From: Nitrospiraceae bacterium
Lineage (GTDB): Bacteria; Nitrospirota; Nitrospiria; Nitrospirales; Nitrospiraceae
Direction of reading: 5' to 3'
Assembly: GCA_011391455.1 (NCBI GenBank)
Contig: JAABQN010000040.1
Coordinates: forward strand, 1 to 12,549
Length of the DNA: 12,549 nt
The translations under genes and the position numbers were made by a program. Shown here in pieces: positions 1 to 7,035 of this stretch. Position 1 is the first letter of the stretch, and each line of letters begins with the position of its first letter. The notes under the pieces were generated by a model. That model did no database searches. It had not been told where the DNA came from and saw only the letters and a list, made by a program, of their open reading frames with translations.

Positions 1-3
1 GGT

Positions 4-39
4 GGAGAGGGAACAAGCCGGGCTTGTGGAACTCTCTCC
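4..39. terminator. Long hairpin downstream of the small RHH gene
   Basis: The sequence shows a two-part inverted repeat: GGAGAG (4-9) pairs with CTCTCC (34-39), and inside it ACAAGC (13-18) pairs with GCTTGT (22-27) around a CGG loop. It lies 25 bases past the stop codon of the minus-strand gene ending at 64. That is a natural place for a transcript end, but there is no T-tract on either strand, so a classical Rho-independent terminator is not shown. It could instead be an mRNA 3'-end stabilising hairpin or chance. Confidence 0.35.
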
Positions 40-63
40 TCCTGGCCATCACTCGCTGAACCG

Positions 64-441
64 TCATGAGATAAGGGTCGCTGTCTCGTTGCTGGTGATC
101 CCGGCACGAGGAGATACATTCATCGACTGTCCGACCAATCGAGGGCGTCCCGCGCGGAGCGCTCTCGTTCGTTTCGGGAAGGGACTCTGACGCAAGGATT
201 CCATCTCTGTCAGGGAGGTCCGTAGGGACTGTGCGATCAGCCATGCGAGCGTCAAACTTGGACTCCAATACACTGCATCGCGCAGGCGATCGACGAGATC
301 GCCAGGCAGGCTGACGGTTAGCCTGACCATTCGTGGGGGTTGTTGCTGCCCAGCTTCGTGCGATCTAGGAGACGGGTTAGGAACAGCACAATGTTCATTC
401 TTGGTCGAGCGACTTAAAATGGCCTGATCGGTCAGCGACAT
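64..441 (-). CDS. Small ribbon-helix-helix-type DNA-binding protein
   Basis: A predicted protein of 125 residues. Residues 38-46 (MVRLTVSLP) look like the DNA-contacting beta strand of a ribbon-helix-helix fold. They are followed by an amphipathic helix at about 47-59 (DLVDRLRDAVYW) and a second at about 64-82, the usual strand-helix-helix order. A basic tail follows (about 89-103, ending GRPRLVG). The start at 441 was chosen over the longer reading to 501 because an AGAGGTG-like ribosome site sits 5-6 bases upstream of this ATG. An internal ATG at residue 38 (position 330) would leave just the core domain. Such proteins act as dimeric transcription repressors, antitoxins or plasmid partition proteins. 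No toxin gene is visible next to it; the window edge hides what lies downstream. The fold is a fair inference, the biological role is unknown. Confidence 0.6.
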   Translation of the reverse strand: MSLTDQAILSRSTKNEHCAVPNPSPRSHEAGQQQPPRMVRLTVSLPGDLVDRLRDAVYWSPSLTLAWLIAQSLRTSLTEMESLRQSPFPKRTRALRAGRPRLVGQSMNVSPRAGITSNETATLIS

Positions 442-960
442 TCTACACCTCTCTATATTTCCCCCTGAACTGATACAGCCCCGGACTATGGCCTGATTCA
501 TACTTCAGGCGGCCCCTGTCAGATTGGAGGGCCGCGCCGCTGCTTGTGGCAGGACGCAGCCCTGATGGCAGAAGCGCATGGCGGCGGGAGGACTCCGGAT
601 GGGCATAATCCAGAGGTAGTCCCACCGGCATGAGAGGCATAAGCCTCTTGAGTGGGCACCCGTCGGCGTTTCGCTTCGCCAATACACTTCCAGCTTCGAC
701 CAGTGACCATGTACCCCTTCCGTCTGGCGATCAGAAGAATACAGCGATACAGCAACCCCTATACCACGGTTTTCCCGGTGACAATATTCCAGAACCTACA
801 TCATAAGCTATTGAGTAGACGCGGCTTAATGAGCAAGGGAAGGAAATGAGTCCATCGGACAGAAGCGTATCCGTTTCGGTACGTTCCTTATCCTACGAGA
901 TACAGGCACGGAGGAAATACAGCAGATGGAAGCGATGGGAAGCTGAAGATGGAGCCAGGT
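442..960. other. Intergenic region without a convincing gene; contains a hairpin cluster
   Basis: This stretch of 519 bases separates the RHH gene from the CopD-like gene, both on the minus strand. Open frames on both strands are short, overlap each other, and give proteins rich in Arg, Pro, Ser and Cys with no recognisable domain, so none is called. The clearest structure is the run of stem-loops at 591-680, listed separately. A purine-rich GGAAGGAA just before an ATG at 846 resembles a ribosome site, but its 52-codon frame runs antisense into the CopD-like gene. No clear promoter was identified. Confidence 0.5.
591..680. other. Cluster of consecutive stem-loops, possible structured RNA or mobile-element end
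   Basis: Reading the plus strand, GACT (591-594) can pair with AGTC (618-621) around an inner GGAT/ATCC stem (597-600 with 608-611). CCCAC (621-625) pairs with GTGGG (652-656) and encloses a perfect 6-bp stem, AGAGGC (633-638) with GCCTCT (643-648), around an ATAA loop. GGCG (665-668) pairs with CGCC (677-680). Base 621 is claimed by two of these stems, so they need not all form at once. The pairing works on both strands, so the orientation is open. No known riboswitch or ncRNA motif was recognised. Confidence 0.35.
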
Positions 961-1473
961 CTACTGGTGGAGATGTTTCATCGCAGCAGCGCAGAGGAGG
1001 ATGAAGATGCCGATCCAGAGCGCGGCTCGTTGAAAAGGGATTGCTTCATAGGATTCCCCTCCCTCTTCTTCTGCGTCATCGGACTTGAAAAGCACCGTGT
1101 AGAGGAAGAGCGTGAGGAGACACAGGGCGAGAAAGAGTTTGATGAAAAAGACGGTCAGGTATTTCGCATGGTTCTGAATCCCGCTACCGGTTTGCAAGGT
1201 GATGGCCTGATTGACGTAGTGGAAATTGATACCACCGGTAAACAGCAGGACGATGAGCAGGATACCCGCGACTTTTTTGTAATGCTGATAGAACGCGTCG
1301 GTGATCGGCTTGATCTGCTCCCTGGAAACCGCCTTCCTCAGTCCAGGAGTCACGGCCATAACGAGGAATGCGAGTCCGCCGATCCAGACGACCGCCGACA
1401 AGAGGTGAAGCCAATGATTGATGATTGGGATCAGCGCATTGAAGTCTGTCACGGTGCTTTGAAACCCGTCCAC
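961..1473 (-). CDS. CopD/HemJ-like four-helix integral membrane protein
   Basis: A 170-residue hydrophobic protein with four predicted membrane segments at about 20-42, 67-87, 105-128 and 148-165. The first carries HWLHLLSAVVWIGG, typical of the CopD-type superfamily (copper-resistance protein D and related heme or copper membrane proteins). Several histidines lie at membrane boundaries (H20, H23, H64, H85, H166, H168) and could ligate heme or copper. An acidic stretch (about 132-142) forms the loop before the last helix. The start is a GTG at 1473 with only a weak ribosome site; an alternative GTG is at residue 8. It lies downstream of the radical SAM/SPASM gene on the same strand, separated by a heptad-repeat hairpin. 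HemJ (protoporphyrinogen oxidase) belongs to a similar fold and is an alternative. The fold is fairly sure, the exact substrate is not. Confidence 0.72.
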   Translation of the reverse strand: MDGFQSTVTDFNALIPIINHWLHLLSAVVWIGGLAFLVMAVTPGLRKAVSREQIKPITDAFYQHYKKVAGILLIVLLFTGGINFHYVNQAITLQTGSGIQNHAKYLTVFFIKLFLALCLLTLFLYTVLFKSDDAEEEGGESYEAIPFQRAALWIGIFILLCAAAMKHLHQ

Positions 1474-1486
1474 TCCGATAACCGTT

Positions 1487-1572
1487 AGGCGTGAAACGTA
1501 AGGCGTGAGGCGTGAGGATCGCGCTCTGAGAAAATACTTCCTACCACCCCTTACCCCTCACGCCTTACCCCT
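1487..1572. repeat. Inverted pair of heptanucleotide tandem arrays, unit AGGSGTR (element A)
   Basis: The left arm (1487-1521) reads as five consecutive 7-bp units close to AGGCGTG on the plus strand. The right arm (1545-1572) reads as four units close to AGGGGTA/AGGCGTG on the minus strand. The arms face each other across about 23 bases and can form an imperfect hairpin. The right arm begins inside the stop codon of the radical SAM/SPASM gene (TAG at 1573-1571), and the left arm ends about 14 bases before the GTG of the CopD-like gene. It may act as a terminator, a processing hairpin, or be a selfish short repeat. Confidence 0.75.
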
Positions 1573-2962
1573 AACGCTCGAATTTGAACATCGGTGCGTC
1601 GTTGCCGAAGCGTTTTTTGCGGAGTTCTTCCATTAACTCAATGGTAATCAGCGGGATATTATTCTCGCGCGCATGCTTTTCAACGCCCTTTTTCACCATG
1701 GCGCGTAAGAAATAGGGAATCCGGTTGAGTCGTGTTTCCGAATCCCCGTCCCACGCCACAAGGCTTTCTTCCGGCGTATTAAATGCGACCTTGATCTTCT
1801 CGCCGCCTTTTGGCGTGTAGAGACACCATTGATCTTCATCCAGCCAGTCGCCGTGATCAACGTAGGGGCGCGCGCGGCAGCCGCCGCAGATGTCTGTGTA
1901 TTCGCAATCGCCGCATTTCCCCTTCAGGTGGGGGTAGCGGAAAGAATTAAACACATCGGACTTTTCCCACAGATCGACGAAGCTGGTCTCGCGGATATTC
2001 CCGGCGGAAAGCGGCATATAGGGGCAAGGGGTCAGTTCACCGTTAGGGGTCACACGCGCGTAGTTGGTACCGGCGAGGCAGCCGCCCCCCATGTACCCAG
2101 TCGCCTTAGTTATTGGAGAGTTTGGATCCTTCTCGTACGCGAGCCGCTTGAAATGTGGCGCACAGCGAGCCCGGACGAGCATGCCCTTGTAATTATCCTG
2201 ACAGTTGACCAGATAGCCGAGCACCTCTTCATACTGGGCCGGAGTGATGTCGGTCAGTTCCTCACCGCGGCCTGTGCAGACCATAAAGAAGACATTGAGT
2301 ACTTTGGCGCCAAGCTGATGCGCCCAATCGATCACCTCTGGCAGTTCCTGATAATTCATGGGCTGCGCGCTGAAGTGTACCTGGAAAGCCAGTCCGTTCC
2401 GCTTGCAGGCCTCGATGCCGGCGAGTGCAGCTTCCCATGCACCTGGCACGCCACGGAAACGATTATGTTTCTGAGGATCGAGCGAATCGATACTGATGCC
2501 CATGCCCATCACGCCGATCGCAACCAGCTCCTTCGCCATCCTGTCGTCGATCAACATGCCATTGGTCCCGAACACCACCATGAAACCGAGCTTCACGGCG
2601 TGGCGCGCGATATCGAGGATGTCGGGGCGAACGAGTGGTTCGCCGCCCGTGATCACAAGGAGACAGCCTCTATTGACCTCGGCAATCTGATCGATGAGCT
2701 TGTAGCACTCTTCGGTCGAGAGTTCATCGTCTCCGCCGGCGGATTTCGTCGTCGCGTCGAGGTAACAATGGTCGCACTTGAGGTTGCAGCGCTTCGTGAG
2801 GTTCAGAGCGATGAGATAGGGTTTGAAATCATCGACCGTCCGTCCGTCGTGGGGCGCAGGAACTGTGGATGGCGGAGTAAAAAACTGCGAGACCTGCTGC
2901 TGGATGCTTCCAAACGCGCCCGCAAGTGACGGGGCATTGAAGATTGGAAGAGATTTACCCAC
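1571..2962 (-). CDS. Radical SAM/SPASM enzyme with C-terminal PCP_red domain (NirJ/Ahb-like)
   Basis: A 463-residue cytoplasmic enzyme. The radical SAM core starts at about residue 48 and has the CxxxCxxC iron-sulfur motif CNLKCDHC (C59, C63, C66) and the GGEP motif (106-109). A SPASM-type set of cysteines for extra clusters follows (C267, C295, C313, C350, C353, C359, C362, C380). This layout matches the NirJ/AhbC/AhbD class, which modifies siroheme-derived tetrapyrroles, but also other SPASM maturases, so the substrate is unsettled. Residues about 404-448 add a PCP_red-like domain (RIPYFLRAMVKKGVEKHA), which makes the protein longer than a typical NirJ. The GTG start at 2962 has GGAG eight bases upstream. 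It follows the Usp/PCP_red gene on the same strand, and the shared domain suggests a functional link. The family call is strong, the reaction unknown. Confidence 0.85.
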   Translation of the reverse strand: MGKSLPIFNAPSLAGAFGSIQQQVSQFFTPPSTVPAPHDGRTVDDFKPYLIALNLTKRCNLKCDHCYLDATTKSAGGDDELSTEECYKLIDQIAEVNRGCLLVITGGEPLVRPDILDIARHAVKLGFMVVFGTNGMLIDDRMAKELVAIGVMGMGISIDSLDPQKHNRFRGVPGAWEAALAGIEACKRNGLAFQVHFSAQPMNYQELPEVIDWAHQLGAKVLNVFFMVCTGRGEELTDITPAQYEEVLGYLVNCQDNYKGMLVRARCAPHFKRLAYEKDPNSPITKATGYMGGGCLAGTNYARVTPNGELTPCPYMPLSAGNIRETSFVDLWEKSDVFNSFRYPHLKGKCGDCEYTDICGGCRARPYVDHGDWLDEDQWCLYTPKGGEKIKVAFNTPEESLVAWDGDSETRLNRIPYFLRAMVKKGVEKHARENNIPLITIELMEELRKKRFGNDAPMFKFER

Positions 2963-2973
2963 GCACGAAGCTC

Positions 2974-3066
2974 CAGTTATGAGTTCTGAGTTATAAGTTC
3001 TGAGTTGATCAGTTGAAACGAGGTGTATGGATCCGGGGACAACTCAGAACTCAAGACTCAGCACTT
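2974..3066. repeat. Inverted pair of heptanucleotide tandem arrays, unit RAGTTCT (element B)
   Basis: Five consecutive 7-bp units close to GAGTTCT run along 2974-3008 on the plus strand. Four units of the same consensus run along 3066-3039 on the minus strand. The arms are separated by 30 bases and are complementary, giving a long imperfect hairpin. It fills the gap between the stop codon of the Usp fusion gene (TAA at 3067-3065, which it overlaps) and the ribosome site of the radical SAM/SPASM gene (GTG at 2962). The same unit recurs in element C near 7000. Confidence 0.8.
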
Positions 3067-5176
3067 ATGATTTCGTTTTGCCGGTGAGATTCGCAATCAT
3101 GTCCTTCAGGTTGCCGGTCTTCATAGCTTCCGCCATGTAGTCCTTGGCCTGCTCAATGCCCTCGTGAGCCACTTCAGCTGTGATGACTATGACGCCGATC
3201 TTATCGGCATGTTTCTCGATGAGGGCACGTGTACAGTCGCGCATAAACCCTTCAGGAGCCCGTTCGAGCCGTGATTGCGCCTCCGGCATCCAGGTATAGG
3301 GAGAAGCAGGGACAGGTTCCGCCGCATGGCCGTTCCCGTTTCCCTGGCCATTCTCATGAGCGGCAATCGCGCCATTGGCGCCATTTGTCGCAGCAGCAAC
3401 AGTAGCCTGAGCTTCGGTCGAGGCCCCGGTTCCCTTATTGGCAAAGATAGGGGTGTAGTCTTCTGACGCAGCTTCCTGGATCATAGGCGCGGCATATTCC
3501 AGCGTGATCGTGGTCATACCCAGCTTGCGGGCGGTTTTCTCAATTTTGGCCTTAGCGCGCCTACGTTGGAAGCCGGCTGGAACCGCGCGGATTCCATCTT
3601 TGGCATCTTTCGTCCATTGCATGGGAACGTCATCGTAGGCCAGGTCGGTTTCGAGAACCCCTTCCACGTGCGCCGCTGCTTCAAAAAGCTGCTTGTCGAC
3701 CAGTTTGAAGCGATCGCCTCCTGCGGCGCAGACAGGGCACTTCACGGGTGTCGCGCCTTTTCCGATGTAGCCACAGCCGTCGCAGACGAAGTAATTCTGG
3801 TTCATCCGGTCCAAGTAAGCCTGGGTGCCGGCACTCACTTTCGGCTTTTCTTCCACAACCTCGGTCATCATGCCGCTAAGCGTCGAGCCCATGAGATCCT
3901 TCATCACGGATTCGTCAGCTTGCATTTTTTCTCGGTCGATGCCTGCGGCATCCAGACTGCCACCCAGCGCGTGCATGGCATCCATCGCCCCCTTGGGCAG
4001 GAGGTCTCCCACAGCTGAATCGACGACCGTGTTGCTGATGATGGTATGGCCCTTTTCGATGGCGTAGCGGTGAATCGCAGTCTTGGCGACCCCTCTGGCA
4101 AATACGGGGATCTTTTCCATCCGGCGGAGGGCTTCTTCAGTCCAGGCGATCGTGTACTCTGCCAATGTATCGATCGGCGGTACGTGCTTCCTGTTCGACA
4201 CCAGGATATTACAGGGCGCGGACCGCAACAGATTTTCCGTGTTGCTGCCGATGTCCATATCCTCGTCGCTGTGCACGCCGATCCGTCCAACGATCAGCAA
4301 TGCCGGGATATCCTTCCGCACATATTGAATGATTTTCTCGAAGGCCTTGCCATCCAACAGGGTGGTCTTGACGTCGGTTTGTTCGGCCTGAGCGAGTTCT
4401 CTGCAGATGTCGAGGTGCGACTGGTAGATCTTCGCAAGGCCGCTGTCGATGATTTCCTCGTGCAGCTTCTCCTGCTCTTTGAATCGGAACACTTTGCCGG
4501 CTTCCTCATTGAGGACGCCCGAGATACTGTGAAAGGCAGCATAGTGAAAATAGGGATCAAACGCCGAGATGGCTTCGACCGGCATGTTGAACGCCTTGCC
4601 CAACGCCAGGCCGGTCATGAGTCCGCCAAAGGAATAGGGGCTGCCGTCCACGGCGACCACAATTCTTCCGCCGGTCATGGGCTGGATTTGCTTGATGATC
4701 AGCATGTCCGAGTTTCGCACGCGGCGAAGCACCCGCTCGGTGTTGCTGCCGATTACGCTGTCCTTCACCGCACCGACGCCCAAAGCGCCCATGATGACCA
4801 GGTCGTAGGCATTGGTATTGATGTCTTCGGCCAATACCTTCCAATTCCGGCCTTCGAGCGAGCGGCGCTCGATCGGAAGATTGTTTTCCGCGCATTTCTT
4901 ATCGACATAGTCGAGGTAGGAGTCGGTGATGATCTGGAGGCCGCGGGTGATCAGCGAATCGTGGATTTGGCGTTGCCGGTCGAGCTCTTTTTCATCGTGA
5001 TACTCTTCAGGCAAGCCCGCTTCCATCTGCTTGAAGCGCTTGTCATGCATTTTAGCCGCGTAGACATGGCTGCCCACGATCTTCGAGCCGAAGGCTTTGG
5101 CAAAATGGACTCCGACATCGACAGCGGTATTGGAATGGTCGGAGTTATCGACTGGGACATAGATCGTCTTATACAT
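3065..5176 (-). CDS. Tandem universal stress protein fused to three PCP_red domains and a rubredoxin-like zinc knuckle
   Basis: A 703-residue soluble protein. Two Usp domains occupy about 1-163 and 170-328. Each keeps the ATP-binding pattern G-2x-G-9x-G-S exactly (G130, G133, G143 and G297, G300, G310), so both probably bind ATP. Next come a PCP_red-like domain at about 344-388 (around P357), a rubredoxin-like metal site at 463-486 with C465, C468, C480 and C483 (VCDGCGY...CPVC), a second PCP_red copy at about 521-563 (around P533), an Ala/Gly/Asn-rich linker at about 570-627, and a third copy at about 629-672 (around P641). Ordinary Usp proteins have 140-300 residues. PCP_red is known as the C-terminal domain of BchB in light-independent protochlorophyllide reductase. 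The ATG at 5176 has GAGGAG eight bases upstream. A role as an ATP-sensing, redox-linked stress protein is inference. Confidence 0.88.
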   Translation of the reverse strand: MYKTIYVPVDNSDHSNTAVDVGVHFAKAFGSKIVGSHVYAAKMHDKRFKQMEAGLPEEYHDEKELDRQRQIHDSLITRGLQIITDSYLDYVDKKCAENNLPIERRSLEGRNWKVLAEDINTNAYDLVIMGALGVGAVKDSVIGSNTERVLRRVRNSDMLIIKQIQPMTGGRIVVAVDGSPYSFGGLMTGLALGKAFNMPVEAISAFDPYFHYAAFHSISGVLNEEAGKVFRFKEQEKLHEEIIDSGLAKIYQSHLDICRELAQAEQTDVKTTLLDGKAFEKIIQYVRKDIPALLIVGRIGVHSDEDMDIGSNTENLLRSAPCNILVSNRKHVPPIDTLAEYTIAWTEEALRRMEKIPVFARGVAKTAIHRYAIEKGHTIISNTVVDSAVGDLLPKGAMDAMHALGGSLDAAGIDREKMQADESVMKDLMGSTLSGMMTEVVEEKPKVSAGTQAYLDRMNQNYFVCDGCGYIGKGATPVKCPVCAAGGDRFKLVDKQLFEAAAHVEGVLETDLAYDDVPMQWTKDAKDGIRAVPAGFQRRRAKAKIEKTARKLGMTTITLEYAAPMIQEAASEDYTPIFANKGTGASTEAQATVAAATNGANGAIAAHENGQGNGNGHAAEPVPASPYTWMPEAQSRLERAPEGFMRDCTRALIEKHADKIGVIVITAEVAHEGIEQAKDYMAEAMKTGNLKDMIANLTGKTKS

Positions 5177-5222
5177 CGAGATGTCTCCTCAAGATGCCCT
5201 CCAGGCCAGGGCGAACGAGGTA

Positions 5223-5250
5223 ATTATCAGAATTTCCAAATGGTTGACGT
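5223..5250 (-). promoter_or_regulatory. Tentative promoter for the Usp/PCP_red fusion gene
   Basis: Reading the minus strand, GATAAT (5228-5223) resembles a -10 box, with ACGTCA (5250-5245) 16 bases upstream as a weak -35 box. Transcription would start near 5216 and give a leader of about 40 bases containing the GAGGAG ribosome site. The -35 match is poor, so this is only a candidate. Confidence 0.3.
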
Positions 5251-5332
5251 ACTTCCCTACCCTCAAAGAACGCACATGCTAGCACCGGCCTGAATTCGAA
5301 TGCAAGGTGCCGGGGGAACTGGTGGGACGACG

Positions 5333-6961
5333 TTAGGATGCCGGAGTCGCGAGGGATTTTTCGCTCGACTCTTTTGCGGAGCGAAGGGACTTCCGGGACC
5401 GGAGAATCTCTTCCAGGGACAAGAGGGCATCACGTCCGGAATTCCCCTCGATCCCTCGAATCAAACTCTGGTCGGCATAGGGGCCTGATTCTTTTGGGGT
5501 TTGGGACAAAGAGCCAGTCCACTTGCGCGGATCCCGGCTTCCTTCTTTTCGTTCCCAGGCCCTAAGGCAGGCCTTGGCGATAAACGAGTTCAGTGGTGCC
5601 GGATTATAGAGAAGCTTTCTGATACTCGTCGGGGTCAGCATCAGCGGGTTATAGCCGGCCGAGAGATACCCTTCTTCTAACAGCCGTTGTTCCAAGTCGG
5701 TGTTCGGCTGAATGCCCAAAAAGAACATCAGGGGGAAGACTCGCTCCTCACCCAGAATCGCGGCCACTTTCTTATAGGACTCCACACTTTGGAGCAGGGA
5801 TTCCTCGGTCTCTTTCGGGCTATTTAGCGAATAATTAAGAATGACCTTCCCCTTGAATCCCGCTTCTGCCAGATAGCGACAGCCATCGTACAGCCGCTCA
5901 AGCTTGAATCCCATATGGAGGTCGTTCAAGACTTCCTGGGAGCCAGACGTAATGGCGACTTCGAGATCACCGACGCCGGATCGGACCATGAGCTTGGCCA
6001 ACTCCGGGGTAATGAGCGATGTTCTGATATAGCCGGACCACTCGATCTCCAGCTTCTCGGCAAGGATCCGTTCAAGGATCTCGGTGCATTGGGGATAGGC
6101 TTCTTTCCCGGTAATAAATTGGGCATCCGTGAACCAGAAACGCCTGGCGCCCCATTGATGGTAGTGCTGAGAGATATCCTTGACAACCATGGAGGGTGGC
6201 CGATAACGCACCCGCTTCCCTTCAATGTAGGGGTAGAGGCAGAACGCGCAATCGTAGGGGCAGCCTCGCTTCGACTGGACTCCGATAGATTCGCCCAGAT
6301 ATTCCCGATGCTGAGGAAAAATCGAGGTCAGGTAGGGCAGGTCGACGGTCAACGCGTCAAGGAGAGCCGGCGACCCCTGCTGGCCCTTTCGAACGGTCTT
6401 TCCCTCCCGGAGAATATAGCGCTCGTTCTCCAGAGACTGGCCGTCAATGACCTTGAGAATGGCGTCTTCACCCTCCCCGAGAATCCCGATGGTGCCTTCC
6501 GGGAGTTTCAGGATGAGCTGATCGGCAAAGGCGGTAAAGGCCCCGCCGCCGATCATGATCTGCGCCTTCGGGAACTCCTTTGCAATCAGCCAGGGATAGG
6601 AGAGCGCCGCCCGGATATGACTGTAGTAGCGATAGAGCTGTTGTACACCCGCAAACGAGGCGGCGATCCGTTTGAGTGGATTGCTGGCAAAATAGAAATT
6701 AAACGCATGTTCCAGCGAGGAGTCTCCCTCATGCGGAGAAAAGATCTGAATGTCGCGCCAGGAGAAACAGACGAGGTCCGGCTTGAACTCGATGGCGGCA
6801 TCGCGAACCGCACTGATCCGTTGGGCGTCGGGAAAGAGAGAGAGATCGAGGATTCGCTGCCGCACATCCGGCTTTCGCCGATGAATAAAATCAGCGAGAT
6901 AGGTCACTCCTATCGGATAGACCTTCTTACAAGGGAGGAAAATGTAAAGGATAGAATCCAT
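5333..6961 (-). CDS. B12-binding-type radical SAM protein (BchE-like class)
   Basis: A 542-residue protein. The N-terminal part (about 1-180) has the shape of the cobalamin-binding domain that precedes many radical SAM enzymes: it opens ILYIFLPCKKVYPIGVTYLA and includes GGGAF (138-142) and the GEGE motif (162-165). No DxHxxG cobalamin-ligand motif was found, so B12 may bind base-off or not at all. The radical SAM core carries CPYDCAFC (C234, C238, C241). The last about 70 residues are Ser/Arg/Lys-rich and look disordered. The class includes BchE (anaerobic cyclase of chlorophyll synthesis), HpnP and many methylases and C-C bond-forming enzymes; the substrate cannot be read from sequence. The frame stays open upstream through a repeat to 7015, but the fold begins at the ATG at 6961, which was therefore chosen. 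That ATG has no ribosome site. It lies downstream of ubiE on the same strand. Confidence 0.85.
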   Translation of the reverse strand: MDSILYIFLPCKKVYPIGVTYLADFIHRRKPDVRQRILDLSLFPDAQRISAVRDAAIEFKPDLVCFSWRDIQIFSPHEGDSSLEHAFNFYFASNPLKRIAASFAGVQQLYRYYSHIRAALSYPWLIAKEFPKAQIMIGGGAFTAFADQLILKLPEGTIGILGEGEDAILKVIDGQSLENERYILREGKTVRKGQQGSPALLDALTVDLPYLTSIFPQHREYLGESIGVQSKRGCPYDCAFCLYPYIEGKRVRYRPPSMVVKDISQHYHQWGARRFWFTDAQFITGKEAYPQCTEILERILAEKLEIEWSGYIRTSLITPELAKLMVRSGVGDLEVAITSGSQEVLNDLHMGFKLERLYDGCRYLAEAGFKGKVILNYSLNSPKETEESLLQSVESYKKVAAILGEERVFPLMFFLGIQPNTDLEQRLLEEGYLSAGYNPLMLTPTSIRKLLYNPAPLNSFIAKACLRAWERKEGSRDPRKWTGSLSQTPKESGPYADQSLIRGIEGNSGRDALLSLEEILRSRKSLRSAKESSEKSLATPAS

Positions 6962-6962
6962 A

Positions 6963-7034
6963 GTGTTCTGAGTTAGAAGTTCTGAGTTCTGAGTTCCAAA
7001 CAACTTAGAACTCAAGACTCAGAACTCAGCACTG
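6963..7034. repeat. Inverted pair of heptanucleotide tandem arrays, unit RAGTTCT (element C)
   Basis: Five 7-bp units close to GAGTTCT occupy 6963-6997 on the plus strand, and five more occupy 7034-7000 on the minus strand, with only two bases between the arms. The element fills the space between the ubiE stop codon (7038-7036) and the ATG of the radical SAM gene (6961-6959). In the transcript this would be a hairpin of up to about 35 imperfect pairs ending one base before the start codon. It shares its unit with element B about 4 kb away. Confidence 0.8.
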
Positions 7035-7035
7035 G

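Noticed and set aside
443..755. Overlapping minus-strand frames upstream of the RHH gene
   Set aside because: Three frames compete over the same bases, products are rich in Arg, Pro, Ser and Cys, and no family is recognised. The region is better explained by hairpins.
846..1004. Small frame of 52 codons with a good purine-rich ribosome-like site
   Set aside because: The product is low-complexity Ser/Arg, it runs antisense into the end of the CopD-like gene, and no homologue is recognised.
949..1488. Open frame of 179 codons on the plus strand opposite the CopD-like gene
   Set aside because: The minus-strand product has four membrane helices and a family motif. The plus-strand product is a charged, domain-free complement of it.
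1829..2929. Long open frame of 366 codons on the plus strand
   Set aside because: It lies entirely antisense to the radical SAM/SPASM gene, whose cysteine motifs and PCP_red domain are unmistakable. The translated product has no recognisable domain.
4046..5293. Open frame of 415 codons on the plus strand
   Set aside because: It is antisense to the Usp domains, which carry two exact ATP-binding motifs. The His/Asp/Val-rich product is typical of a shadow frame in high-G+C DNA.
5285..5315. Sigma-54-type promoter (GGCAC...TTGCA on the minus strand)
   Set aside because: The GG and GC elements are too close together; a real -24/-12 promoter needs about ten bases between them.
1487..7034. CRISPR-like array suggested by the recurring RAGTTCT repeats
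   Set aside because: The units are 7 bases in direct tandem without spacers, the arrays face each other, and there are no cas genes.
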